Source of the DNA: Protonemura montana
Lineage: Eukaryota; Arthropoda; Insecta; Plecoptera; Nemouridae
Reading direction: 5' to 3'
Length of the DNA stretch: 64,000 bases
Assembly: GCA_947568835.1 (NCBI GenBank)
Contig: OX387610.1
Span: 15,295,001-15,359,000 of the forward strand
Both the position numbers and the translations under genes were made by a program. Positions 1-11,904 of this stretch are shown here, in pieces. How positions within the stretch are numbered: the first letter of the stretch is position 1; the number at the start of each line of letters is the position of its first letter. A model generated the notes under the pieces. That model was given only the letters and a program-made list of their open reading frames with translations. It made no database searches and was not told where the DNA came from.

Positions 1-134
1 TGGTAACACAGCTTAGATGGTCGAGTCGAGACGGGTTGAAATGTTGACACCTGACAAGATGGACATGAATCGAACAAAGACCCTCCCAATTGTTTTCTTT
101 TGATTTCCTTATATTAGTTCTTTCTACTTATTCC

Positions 135-3100
135 TTACACTGTTTCGTTGGAAAAGTTCTTCATCTCCTTGCTACTCCTCCTCCTCGACTGTTTCTTCTT
201 GTTCTTCTTGTTCTTGTTCCTCTTGGCGTTGTCCTGGTTGAGCTTCACGTTGACAGGATCGTAGTTCTTGCGCAGGATCTTGTTAATGCGGCCCAGAACG
301 TTGTCCACGTAGCGGTTGTACTTGGCGATGTAGACGGGTGGAACGGAGGTGGTCGGCGCAGATAACGCTCCTGGTTTGACCAAGCTTTTGTTATCATAGG
401 AGGACGACGCATCAGCAAGCGGTTAGAAATGTTAAACGTGCACTAATTGAAAATTAGATGCGACTTTACGTGCGATTATATAACAGAGCAAACACTGTCA
501 GTATTTTGAAAGCAGTTACGGAATTAGTTTTAGAAAAAACACAATCTTAAAAATCCATGAAAATGTAATGATATCTGAACTATACTCTGACAAAAACTAC
601 AAACTAGCAACTAAATTTAGTTGTTCTTGACTTAGCATTTAAAACCCAGTTGAAAATTGAAATAGTTTTTGTCAAAGCTAGTGCTAAGGTTAGATCAAGT
701 TGACATGAGTCTAAAAACAATCAGAACTATATACTCTTATTAATTACCAAGCATGAACTATTTAAGAAATTACCAGTAGTTCAGTTTGCATATTGTTTTT
801 GAATACCACGTGCATTTGTAACTTTTCAAAGGGCAACCTAAATTTCCCTTTTAATTAACCATATGTTGACCACGTGAAAGTTGAAGAACCTCGACCACGA
901 GCAGCAAGAGTGTAGCTACTAGAGGACATGGACCAATCACCGAACCAATATCTGTACACAAGCAACTAATTAAGAGTTCCGTTAAACTAACATAACAGAC
1001 ATTCTGAAGAGCGAGACTCGGGTGCTTGGAAGGTTAGGTTTGCTGTCAGCGTTGGTGTCAGGGGTGTCCGCCAGTAGCGCTGTAGTTGTCTTCAATGCGT
1101 GTCAAGAGTCAGGTGGTGTTTAGTAGTTTGTTTCAATATTTGTAATGGTATGCAATGGAACAGGGATCAGATAATAGGGATCAGATAATAGGGACCAGGG
1201 AATAGGGATCAGGGATCAGGGAATAGGGATCAGATAATAGGGATCAGGGAACAGGGATCAGATAATAGGGTTCAGATAATAGGGATCAGATAATAGGGTT
1301 CAGATAATAGGGATAAGGGAATAGGGATCAGGGAATAGGGACCAGGGATTAGGGAATAGGGATCAGGGACCAGGGACCAGGGATTAGGGAATAGGGAATA
1401 GGAAATAATGCTGTTTTATGGAAGATGTAATTATTTTCTCCTGGTAAAAAATTCTTCGACGACTTATGACAAAGAAATCTGTCAATTTTGTGTGTGCTTT
1501 TCTCAAATTTTGACTGCGAAGTCAGTGAGAATCCCTTTCCAAATCGAGATTAAATATCATCAACAACAAGAAAATACTAAATAACAATGAAGCTGAATTT
1601 GTGTACTACAATTTCGGGCATCTCCAAGATCAGACAAAATTTTTGAAAAAGGTGAATCTTTATTTTCAAATTGCTTGGAAAAGGGCTTAACAGTGTTCGT
1701 GTATCCTTTAATTTATCCGCTAAAGACAACGCCACTGAGTTTATCTTGAACATCGAACTACACACTGTCTTTAAGCCACCTTCATCACAGCTAATACACC
1801 AATCAAAACCTGGGCGTCGATGAGTAAATACCATCACGTCTTGCATGTTGTGGTACCCCTGTGTTGACCCTGTTGCGATCAGGAAATGAGTTGGTAGCCA
1901 AGAAGAGAGGCGGTCAATGCCAAGGAGATGACCTCCATTCCAACAGCTCAACATGTTGCATAACTTGCCGGGAGTAACACACGAAACAACGGTGAGAGTT
2001 ACAAAGCTTCACGTTGCCAGAAGATCGCCGTGTAAATACTACACATCTCTGATGTTGTTTCAATTGTTGGTTATGTTTGTATTTAACTGAGTTTAGCACC
2101 ATTGTTGTGAAATCCGGTTTACATCAATAGAAACACTAAAAACCTCTCAAAACTTACTTGGATTTCCAATTAGTTCAATTGGTTAGAGCAACACCCGTGA
2201 CAGATGGAAATCAGGGTTCGATTCCCCGTTTAAGCATCAACTTTTAAGAGGTAATTAGTGTAAATAGAGTATATTTATTGCAGAGTGGTTTTTGTAGCGT
2301 ATGTAAAGAGTTCGGTTGTGTTCTACTGTTCCTTTTGACCGAACCCGTGTTATTCCGTGAAGTCTTGAATGCAATGATCGCAATGATTGAAGCTTCATTA
2401 CCGTGAATAGCATAACTTTAAAACGCATGTTGAAGAGGTATTATAAAACAGAAATATATCATTGTCGTACATTAATTCTAAAAACAACAGTAATTCTCCT
2501 AGAAGCAAGATTAACGCGTTATTATGTCTGGTTCGGTTAGGTTTTACAGACAGAAAAAACAGCAATTTCATCATGAAAAAAAGATGAATGTGCTCTGACA
2601 TTTGTTGTAAACACAGTGTGCGGTGAAGTTGTTTTCATAAACATCTTGTAAATTGAAAGGAAAATGAATCTTCAGAGCGCGACGGTCTCGGGTTCGAGAC
2701 TCGCTCGTGCCCGTAACAAATTGATTTGTGGCAAACCACGCTGTACACGTGCCAAGTCGTGTTCAAATCACGCTTCTCTTTGTACTTTTGTTGTGGCTTT
2801 AGACGTAGGTCTAATTTAACTAACATCAACAATCATTTTCAAAAATAAAAAATATTTAAAACTGACATTTTGAATGCCAAGTGAAAATTAACTATTTAAC
2901 TCGATGTTCGGCAATACCTTACGTTAATGAATATATATTTTTTACCCTTAGTTTCAGTTTTTCAAATATCACGATAAGATATTAACAATCCGTTAACTTT
3001 CGACTGTTGCCAAGCGAATCAAAATTTTTTTTATTTTTAACGAACAATTTACTAAACGAACGTTAAATGTGAATAGCAGACTGTTAAGATAAATTATTAT

Positions 3101-6100
3101 TTGTGGTGTTTAACGACGCACTGTTTTGACATCTGGCCATGCGGCACTGGTGTAATGGCGTCGGTGAATGAGTGGATGATGATGAACCTAACCTAGCCTA
3201 GAAGGGAGGAGGGGAAACCCGGTGCCGGCACGTGGCCTACTCCTGTCGAAGACCAAGGGGACCACCGGCTTAACGTCCCTTGCGAAGGACGGTACAACGC
3301 GAACAACAGGATTCCTCCACAAATCCATGCTGTCGAGAGGTTGATAAGCAAGGCGAGTGAAGTTGCTGTCGAGAGGTTGATAAGCAAGGCGAGTGAAGTT
3401 GCTGTACTAACTTTCATCCCTCCAACCTCTCTCCCGAACAGAACTGGTCATGTGTGTGATGGTCACCCATCCAATACCCGACCCAGCGCAGTATTACTTA
3501 ACTTTAATCCCTCCAACCTCTCTCCCGAACAGAACTGGTCATGTGTATGATGGTCACCCATCCAATACCTGACCCAGCGCAGTGTTGCTTAACTTTCATC
3601 CCTCCATCCTCTCTCCCGAACAGAACTGGTCATGTGTATGATGGTCACCCATCCAATACCTGACTCAGCGCAGTGTTGCTTAACTTTCATCCCTCCAACC
3701 TCTCTCCCGAACAGAACTGGTCATGTGTATGATGGTCACCCATCCAATACCCGACCCAGCGCAGTGTTGCTTAACTTTCATCCCTCCAACCTCTCTCCCG
3801 AACAGAACAGGTCATGTGTATGATGGTCAACCATCCAATACCTGACCCAGCGCAGTGTTGCTTAACTTTCATCCCTCTCACCTCTCTCCCGAACAGAACT
3901 GGTCATGTGTATGATGGTCACCCATGCAATACCTGACCCAGCGCAGTGTTGCTTAACTTGGGTGCTAGGTATGAAAGTTTGGTACGTGGTTATGTATAGG
4001 GTAGTCCACTATATTCCCTACCGGTTGGCTCGCACCTGTGATGAAGCTACCGTGACATAAACACAAGCTCTAGACGTGTTCAGCTTCACGCTGATTCACT
4101 TCCAAGTTGTAAAGTCTATGTTTACACTGGAAAATATTGCCTCGTGTTGAAAATTATCGCTGGGTTTACATTAAATACTGCGTAGTTACGAAAAGGCGGC
4201 GACTGAACACGTTCTTTCCTACGCACGAACTGAGTTTCCCGAAATTTTAAAGAAATTAAACTTGTATCAAATTATTTATTCGGCAAAGCAAAAATCTCTC
4301 TCATTTCATTGTCAGCAAAAACGAAACTTTTATGGTACGTCCCAAAAACTCGTATGCATTCATTTTTTTTTTAAGCGGCAATTAGGAGGGTCTTTGTTCG
4401 ATTCCCACCCCTTCCCATCAGGTAAACATCGGAAATATAATTGCAATACAATGCAACACATTCGACAACAATCAAAATCAATACATTTTGACAAATATTT
4501 CAGTGACAAATATTGACTCTCAAAATGCCTAAACAAAGAGAGATACTCTTGAGTTGTTTGGATTTCTTGAATCCTGACCAACCAATTGAGCTACTTGGAC
4601 ACTGGCTTTTTATGACGATTTCAGTGTATTTGATGAGAATGACGGATCTGCAAAACACTCAAATACACGAAAATCGTCTCAAAAAGCCAGTGTCCAAGTA
4701 GCTCAATTGGTTAGAGCAACACCTGTGACAGGTGGAGATCGGGGTCCTAGTAGCTCAATTGGTTAGAGCAACACCCGCGATAGGTGGAGATCGGGGTCCA
4801 AGTAGCTCAATTGGTTAGAGCAACACCCGCGACAGGTGGAGATCGGGGTTCGAGTCCCCGTTTGGGCATCAATTTTTGAGACGGTCATAGTGTTGATAAT
4901 AATAAAAAAATGAAATAAGTGTGTAAACGCACTTATGCGCCGCCGTTCCTCGCACACCAATCCCAACGCCAGTCCCATTCATCGAATCACGTCCAAATAA
5001 TGCGTCCCATTAAACCAGCGCGACCGACGCCCAGGCGTCGACGCATGAGGATCACGACCACGTACATCTTTCAAGACAAGTTTCTTAGAAACGAGCGCCT
5101 CATTACCAAGTCACTCTCTGACCCACATCTCCTCCAACACGTCTCACCAGCAACTCGGTCAAATATTACATGGGAGAAGATCAACTGTAGAACCGGTTCC
5201 AACTTCCGGTTCGCTCAGATACGACCAGGCACGTCCGGTGCCCGTGAGATGGTACATTTATATATGCGTGACGCGGCCGTGTCGTGATTGGAATCGTAAT
5301 TGACTGACTAATTACACGCGTTGAGATGTCTTCAATCATCTTTGTATTGATTCGTGTTTGGGCGTCGTAAAGAGATCATCATTTGATGATCTCAGACAAT
5401 TTATGTCTTCGTTTAGTTTGCCTGGCTTCGAGGTACCGAACATTTTGCACTGGCAAGGTTAGTGTTTCGACCTCAATACCAAGTTATGTAGTCTAGCCCG
5501 TATGATACGAAGAAATCGTCAGATATTTTATATGCAGACAGCAATTATGTCACAGGTCAATCAGCAAAAAAAAAACGGTATAATGTCTCTCAATTAATTT
5601 TTTTTTTTTTTTATAGATATATTTTAAATCAAACTTTTATGTTTGCCATATCGTTGTCTCCAGACAAGTTTCAAGCTAACGGCCCGTTAATTTCTTAATC
5701 GTCTATTTAAAAATAATAAGAAACCAGAGAAGAAAATTACTTTTTATGGCTTTCTGATGTATTTTTCAATGGAATTACAGGTTAAAACTGGTAAACGCAA
5801 CAATTATAAAACAGTTGCTCTGCACGTGTATCGAAACCTGGCTCAAGTATGCCGTTCATTTCGAAGTAATTTCGTAAAAAATATGGGACGACACCAATAA
5901 GTGTCGATGCGTTAAAACGGTAATTAATGTCCAGTGCGTGTGTATGCGTGTGTATGCGTGTGCGTGCGGGTCTTCGTTGCGTGAGTGAATGCCGTTGAGA
6001 AGATTATAAAATACTAACCTTGCCGCCGCCGCCGCCGCCATGTCCCCAAGATGGCGGGCGTGATTTTGACCGACAAAGCTCAAGGGGCGATAGATATTTG

Positions 6101-7375
6101 AAATGAATCACTTACCTGGCGCACAGACAGAGAGTTGTTCGAGTTATCCAATATTTACACCACAGTTTCTGTCGCAATAGCAAGTCATGTCAAGTCTTGG
6201 TCACGTAACCATGGTAACACAGTCTCGTTACTACTAACAGATCTACGGAAGTGACGGTTAGTAAATCGATCAGCTGTTTCTGAATTAGTCACGGTTAATA
6301 TGTTAGTTGAATCTTTAAATTTAATCTACTAGAAAAATCGGGTTAAATTCGGTTAGATGAAAAATATATTAGGCTGTTATAAGCGGTTGCCATTAGCAAC
6401 ACTGTTAAATTGTTAATAGCTTATTCATTTTAGGTTAGGCTACGAATTTGCGAATAGTAATAATTTTAAACGTCACGTCGTAGCAGAACACGTGCGACAG
6501 AAATGATGATAATTCAAATTGGAAATGATACAACAACAAAAAAAGAGGCTTCTTAAAAAAAAATATGTTTTTTTTTTCTTTCTTTGATTGGTTTTTTTAC
6601 AACAATTTGACAGACTGACGTGACATTATTTCGACTATTCGCACGTCACAAATGTCCGCGGAAAGCAAGGCGACAGAAAGACAGAAGAAAATCGCTCGGA
6701 AAATGCAGGAAAAATAACAACGCACGCATTTACTTTCGTAACCCTGCGCGTTTCAAATAAATTAAATAAATAACAATTTAAATTAATAATTTAAATTAAT
6801 AAATTAAGACTAAAATGTTCACTCAAATCGTAAAAATAAATAATTATCGTACTGGCTTTGACGAAAATCAAGTCTTTCTCTTTTTTTTTAAAAAGCATTA
6901 TAAAATAATCATGACGCGATCTTACGTGATTGTTTGGCTTCGATGTCAAGATCGTCATCGTCATCGTCATCGTCATCATCGTCATCGTCATCGTCATCAT
7001 CATCGTCATCATCCTCCAAGTCTAGTACGTCATCATCGTCATCATCATCGTCATCATCGTCATCATCGCTACTATTCACAACAACTGGTTGAACGACCGT
7101 CGTCTGAGGTTTAACTACGTTCTGCACTACGTTTGACGACGCAACGACCGGTTCCTTGTCTTTAACTACGTCCAGTTGGTCAGAAGTCGTCACAGTCTCA
7201 AAGTTATCTTCTTCGTCGTCGTACAGAGCAGCATCAGCTGCTGGTTCCTGAGCGGCCTGCTCACCAGCGACATCGGCGTAGTCCTCGGCGGCGGCGACTG
7301 CTGGAACTACTGCTGGGATGTTTTGCAGAGGGTTGGTCTGCACGCCACTAGGCTGCGCCACTACGGCGGCTGGTT

Positions 7376-7406
<31 letters not shown>

Positions 7407-8811
7407 ATCTGTATGGGAGAGTTATGTTGATGAATGAAGTCTAGAAGGGTCCTTGCTTTGGGTTGCTAGGCGACGTCAGAGTCTTAGCGCCAATGTTTTA
7501 ATGTCTTCGAGGGAATTATCGACAAAAGTTGTGGCCATCCAAAGATGGAGTCAATCGTTTTGAGATGAAAATCCATGATAATTTTTAGACTCATGTCTAA
7601 ATACACACAATTGGTTTGTTGGTAAAAAAACGCCAAATTGTTCGGGATTTTATTTCAGAAAATACAAAATACGTTAGTTTTTTAGTCATTGACCCTGATT
7701 ATTATATTTAGATGCATTAAGGAAGCTTGAACTTGGTAATTGTTATAATTTTATGCGGTTCTTTTGTTATTGGAAAATTGTCAGGACTGCTCTTACCCTT
7801 GATAAAGTAACAGGTACAAGTTACAAAACGTTGGGAAATTTAGTTGTTCTTCACTTAGCATTCAAAACCCAGTTGAAATAGTTTTTGCTATGGATATTCA
7901 TATTTTTTAAATTTCGTTATTTCTCGCAGATTACTCGCATTTGAGTCTGGTTTACACTCAGTTAATCTTTATTAATGCTAACCTCAACGATTGATAAACA
8001 TGTTTCGCGATATTTTGATTTGTAAGCGCTATCTTGTGGTTGCAACTGTTACCACGTGTTGGAGCCTGTGAAACGTTTAACATTGGCACTGTGTCTCTAG
8101 CTATGAACAATAAACTCAATGCTGCTAATAAATATCTGTAGCCTATCTTTGCTTCTCCATTAGTTAGCTTATTGATAATCACGTTGGTAAGTACACGACG
8201 AACAAAGTTTATTTGCAAATATCCAAATAAAAAAAGACGGAAAAAGAAGTCGCAGCAATTTTGACTTGGTATGCGAACACCAAATTGATTTCTTTTGTTT
8301 TGTAAAAAGAATCCTCGGAGCTTAGGTAAAAAAAAAAAAGATTTTATGTATAAATCCAAGAGACCGGAAAAGCTTTCTGTGATGGACATGAATTTCAACA
8401 AGACTTTGAATAATACTTAAATAAATAAAAAGATTATATTTTCGAATTAATATTTGTAGAGATCTTATCGAGCAGCGACTGGGTTTAATGAGTCCGTGCA
8501 TATCTTGGCTGTCACTTTCAAGGTCAGAACACTTGATAGCTTCATTGAATGCAAAATTGAAAACGGAAACTCTTTGGGTAATGTCAAGTTAAAAAGAAAA
8601 GCAAAATTTGAAAAAAAATCCAGTGCCTTGGTGATTAAATTGTGAGTAAAAGACAGCGCAACGTGGATGAGTTTTTGCTGGCCAAGTGGTCAACGCTTGA
8701 TTTTGTTTCTATTCGCAGCTCCGATGCTGGTGAGTAAAGTGACTCGCCTCGTGAAACCGGAACACTTTGTCTCCTCGTGAAACACTAACAGGTGACATAG
8801 ATTCACGACGC

Positions 8812-8842
<31 letters not shown>

Positions 8843-10876
8843 AAGACGAAGAAGAAGACCAACAAACTCGGCTGCGTTCTAATTCCCGGTGGGTTTGAAA
8901 ACCTGTTGTACCGTTCATACAAGTTGCTGGCTTCTCTCGCTGAGGCTGGATACAAACTACGCATGTGTGGACTCAACGTACGCACGTGCGTGCTTTGTGC
9001 TGGGAACCTACTTCCAGTTATCCTAGCATCTTTATATGGCAGTGGAATTTTAAAGATATTCTCAACTATTTCAGATTCATTCAACTGGCGCTTGCGAGGG
9101 AAATATTTTTTTTCTGAATTTCCCAAATTTTAAGATGTAAACTCTCTTTCAAGGTTAGCTCCGAGAGAATTTCTCTGCAAGAAGAAGAATATTGATATTT
9201 TGTTTATGCAGTTTTCCTTCAGGTGGTCAAAGTATCGTACAAATGTTTGGCTGAGGGCAAACAATTTTAAAGATTGTCGTTTTCTATGTCGTTAATTTCA
9301 GTAATTACGCGTGTACAGTATTTTCAGCCACTAACAAAAAATGGCTGCGTATTTGAAAATGTTTCCAGAAAACTGTTTGGTTCCATTTAAAGACGCTTTT
9401 TAGGCAAAGTAATTGTTTGAATAATGATAGACGTTTTATGTGCTTGTTGACCAATTCTATGAAAATAACTATTATTTACTTTTTCAAACGAGCACCCAAA
9501 CTTGACAACTGTTATTGATATGAAATTGGCTTTAATTGAGAAGAAACTCGATGGTCAAACCATGACCACTGCCATTTCTACTGCATTGAGCTGCATTGAG
9601 CTGCATTGAGCTGCATTGAGCTGCACTTTGTCGGTTTGAACAGCACTTAGCAAGCGTTTTAATACGATTTTTGAGTAATTCAAGTAATAAGGTCATTGTT
9701 GGCTATGAATTAAGAAAGAATAGCGCAACTTTTAATGTTCACTGACAGCTGACAGATGTCATCTGTCATCTGTCAGATGTCATCTGTCATCTGTCAGCTG
9801 ATTCGCGTTTGTTTGTCAATGACAGGTTAAAGAATGACAAATGACACTCGTTTCGAGTGAGACTTACCTCGTTAGAGCTTGATCTGTGTCAGTAAGTAAT
9901 TGTAAAGTAAAACATGCAAGTTGACTGATGTACTCTGTACTCTAAATGCTAGTACCTATTGCTTGTGCCGATTGCTAGTACCTATTGCTTGTGCCATGCT
10001 TGTTGCTATTGCTTGTTGCTTGTTGCTTGTACATGAAATTGTTTGCTCAGGATCGAGGAAGAACAAAATAAATTGTGTGGTGATAAATATATATATATAT
10101 AAACGTAAAAACAAATTTCAAAATAAATAACAAATTCTTTATTGAAGTAATTTATATTCTGTACACAAACAAAAAAAAACTCTTCTGAAGGAAAATAAAT
10201 AAAATAAATAATAAAGAAAAGGTTGGCCTACAGTTGAAGAAGGTATTACTTAAAAAATGACGTCTCATTAAAATGATAATTAAGACCTTTGGCATTCATT
10301 TGCTTTGGAATTCGATGATTTCATCGAATTTAACTGGCGTTTTTATATTTGACCTGAATTTGAATCACTCTACAAGCATGGCGCAATCAAAATTACTAAC
10401 CCTGAGTTAGTTAGCCCGGAGTTATTAACCCCGTTGTATTTCTATTCTCCGTTCACAGGTGCTCGTGGGTTAGCTTGAGTTAGAAAAGCTGGTCATCGAG
10501 TTAAGACACCAATAACTTAGGTTAGGTTAATTTTTATCTGACCCCAAACCATCTAGAGATGACAGCTGCTTTAGCGGACTTGGCTTACTGGATTCTAGGA
10601 AATTCTGACAAAACCAGAGTCAAAAAAATCTAGCTAACCTCACTTAACTGTCACTAACCCAAACAAACGCATCAGCAAAGTGAACGGCGAACAGAAATTT
10701 ACAAAAAATAATTCGACCTCATTTGTTTACAAAATTACACCTCACCTCCGAGGATATCGTCAAAGAATCGTTCAAAGTAATCTTCATCGTCATCGTCGTC
10801 ATCGTCATCGTCATCGTCCGAAGTGTCATCGTCATCGTCATCATCGTCATCGTCGTCTAGGTCGACGTCGAGGTCA

Positions 10877-10908
<32 letters not shown>

Positions 10909-11052
10909 ATCATCGACTGCAGCGGCTGGTGCTGCCACCTCCTGAGCTTGTCGGGAAGTTGCTTCAGCTTGTTTAACCTCCACAGTTTGAATGGGAGACG
11001 CATAACAGCTGATCGCTAAGCAGCTCAACGCGAAGATGAGCAACAGCTTCAT
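135..11052 (-). CDS. Secreted polyaspartate (acidic matrix-like) protein, 3 coding exons
   Basis: Coding exons 11052-10746, 7408-6926 and 370-135 join in phase (1026 nt, 341 aa plus stop), each bounded by good GT/AG sites. Residues 1-18 are a signal peptide (MKLLLIFALSCLAISCYA). Two Asp runs follow, then EDYFERFFDDILG. Exon 2 of the coding part opens with another Asp run, has an Ala/Val/Gln-rich middle (about 115-220) and ends in two long Asp runs broken by VLDLE. The last exon has a folded-looking segment (VYIAKYNRYVDNVLGRINKI..DPVNVKL) and a very basic tail rich in Lys, Arg and Asn. Asp codons are mixed GAT/GAC, so the runs are coding microsatellites likely to vary in length. Secretion plus polyAsp is typical of calcium-binding or mineral-matrix proteins such as aspein-like proteins; that role is inference. 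I do not recognise the C-terminal segment. The gene architecture is well supported; the function is not. Confidence 0.85.
586..722. repeat. Fold-back MITE fragment
   Basis: It contains the family hallmarks TTTAGTTGTTCTT, CTTAGCATTTAAAACCCAGT and the end GACATGAGTCTAAAAAC shared with about ten other sites in this window. Confidence 0.7.
1150..1408. repeat. Degenerate AGGGATCAG/ATAATAGGG satellite
   Basis: Short units of AGGGATCAGATAAT and AGGGATCAGGGAAT alternate irregularly for about 260 bases. Units differ in length, so this is an old, slipping simple repeat inside an intron. Confidence 0.8.
2165..2245 (+). repeat. tRNA-derived SINE head, diverged single copy
   Basis: It has an A box (TAGTTCAATTGGTTAGAGC) and a B box (GGTTCGATTCC), then the family's TTTAAGCATCAACTTTT continuation. 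It differs from the younger copies at several bases. It is not called a tRNA gene, because the family is dispersed and followed by a common SINE body. Confidence 0.7.
3101..3960 (-). mobile_element. 5S-rRNA-headed SINE with tandem heads, copy A
   Basis: Read on the minus strand, about six 91-bp units carry GTTAAGCAAC, then GGTCAG, then TATTGGATGGGTGACC, which match the A box, intermediate element and C box region of 5S rRNA. Two 36-bp units (GTCGAGAGGTTGATAAGCAA core) follow, then a body containing GAAGGGACGTTAAGCCGG, then a tail GTGCGTCGTTAAACACCAC. The tail resembles LINE-derived SINE tails (from memory). The order is the same in the copies at 11.9, 13.9 and 22.6 kb. Confidence 0.8.
4590..4920 (+). 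mobile_element. tRNA-derived SINE with three tandem heads
   Basis: The 5' part has an imperfect inverted repeat around TTGATGAGAATGACGGATC. Then follow two truncated 52-bp heads and one complete head with both A box (TAGCTCAATTGG) and B box (GGTTCGAGTCC), and the body GTTTGGGCATCAATTTTTGAG with an A-rich end. Only the last head keeps the whole B box. Confidence 0.8.
7560..7885. repeat. Long-form fold-back MITE copy
   Basis: It starts with TTTTAGACTCATGTCTAAAT, runs through TTCGGGATTTTATTTCAG and GGAAGCTTGAACTTGG, and ends with the shared right arm CTTGATAAAGTAACAGGTAC to CCCAGTTGAAATAGTTTTT. It is the fullest copy of the long form; related copies lie at 34.27, 47.3 and 47.8 kb. Confidence 0.7.
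8814..8859 (+). repeat. GAA/AAG trinucleotide run
   Basis: An almost pure AAG run with one ACG and one ACC interruption. An open frame crosses it (poly-Lys), but a stop lies just upstream and no convincing exon partner was found, so it is listed only as a microsatellite. Confidence 0.75.
9581..9627 (+). repeat. 10-bp tandem repeat GCTGCATTGA
   Basis: Four to five near-perfect head-to-tail copies inside an intron. Confidence 0.8.
9746..9800. repeat. Palindromic CATCTGT/ACAGATG cluster
   Basis: CAGCTGACAGATGTCATCTG is followed by its own partial reverse complements and closes with CTGTCAGCTG, so the 55-base block can fold on itself in several registers. It is flanked by further TGACAG words. 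Confidence 0.7.
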
Positions 11053-11635
11053 TTCTAAAAACAAACATAAACAAGTGTTGTCAAAATTACTGGCAATATT
11101 CTGAGTCAGCGTTCTTCACTAATGCCCTGGCCCCTGATCAGCTGAACCAAGACATAGCGCTGACTTAAAATTCCAAAAATGGATCGAATTTCCTAAAAAA
11201 AATCCCAGTTTTCCACGACAAATGAAAATGCAACTGAATCGTATTTGACAAAATAAATTTCCGAGCTTTCCTGTAATAGTTTTTGTGGTAAAATCAAAAT
11301 TTGACTGACCTCTAGACCAACTAATTCACTGAAAGTTTAGTTCTAGTTTTTTCCCCGACACAACTTTGACCAAAACTTAAGAAAATCACACAGAAAATAA
11401 TACGAGGAATCTCAAATCCTGTTAGTAACAAAAAACTAATCGATATGTAAAATCAAATTAAAAACACTTCTTTCTGTCGAATTTGTGATGCCGATTCAAT
11501 AATCTCATATTTTTTTCAGTGAAAAACACAAAATAACAGACAGCCGCAGAACGCTTTCCCTAAATCTGGTCACCAACCTAACATAGCAACAATTAGAAAT
11601 ACAAATAAAATGTAACAAAAGAGAGAAATATTTAC

Positions 11636-11752
11636 CTGTTTCTAATTGATAATTTGATCCTTGTATAAAAACAACCGCAGCCTCGAAGAACGCAGGTCTA
11701 CACTATCACAGTATGGTCGGTCACTGCACCGCGGATCACGTGGATATAACGA
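11636..11752 (-). other. Non-coding first exon of the polyaspartate gene
   Basis: A donor AACAG|GTAAAT ends this exon at 11636, and the acceptor TTTTTAG at 11055 opens the next exon two bases before the start codon. The upper limit is approximate, set about 28 bases below the TATA box. No long reading frame is present, so it is called 5' UTR. Confidence 0.6.
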
Positions 11753-11772
11753 GATTTCTGTCTCCACGACCA

Positions 11773-11780
11773 CCTTTATA
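11773..11780 (-). promoter_or_regulatory. TATA box of the polyaspartate gene
   Basis: TATAAAGG on the minus strand lies about 140 bases above the donor of the non-coding exon, in a locally GC-richer stretch. A strong TATA box suits a tissue-specific, highly expressed secreted protein. Start-site position is inferred. Confidence 0.6.
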
Positions 11781-11904
11781 CCAGAGACAGCGCTCGAGTG
11801 ACCTGCGCAGACTACACCACTTCTCCAGTGGCGTACACGCGTGCAACTAGTGGGACCAACCACTGGGCTCATAGCACCAGTCAGAGTCGAAGCGCTCATG
11901 TTTT

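Larger units (their letters stand above)
371..6925 (-). other. Large intron of the polyaspartate gene (repeat-filled)
   Basis: This 6.5-kb intron separates the last two coding exons. It holds a fold-back MITE piece (586-722), a degenerate AGGGATCAG satellite (1150-1408), a tRNA-SINE piece (2165-2245), a 5S-headed SINE (3101-3960) and a tRNA-SINE with inverted arms (4590-4920). From 4920 to 6925 I see AT-rich unique-looking DNA with a CCG run at 6023-6040 and no supported gene. Confidence 0.6.
7409..10745 (-). other. Intron of the polyaspartate gene between its two Asp-rich exons
   Basis: It holds a long MITE (7560-7885), a short piece at 7905-7960 also seen near 55.34-55.43 kb, a GAA run (8814-8859), a 10-bp tandem repeat (9581-9627), a dense palindrome of CATCTGT units (9746-9800) and an AT run near 10087. 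No second gene is supported. Confidence 0.55.

Noticed and set aside
4919-5287. Plus-strand 122-codon frame after a tRNA-SINE
   Set aside because: Starts at the SINE tail, has no recognisable domain and no splice partner.
6019-6118. Minus-strand start MAAAAAA followed by a good donor (GCAAG|GTTAGT) as a first exon
   Set aside because: It would need a second exon inside the polyaspartate gene's intron, and none is visible. The CCG run alone can create this.
8790-9133. Plus-strand frame with a poly-Lys run and IPGGFENLLYRSYKLL
   Set aside because: A stop lies just before it and there is no convincing acceptor or partner exon; it crosses a GAA microsatellite. I could not assign a family.
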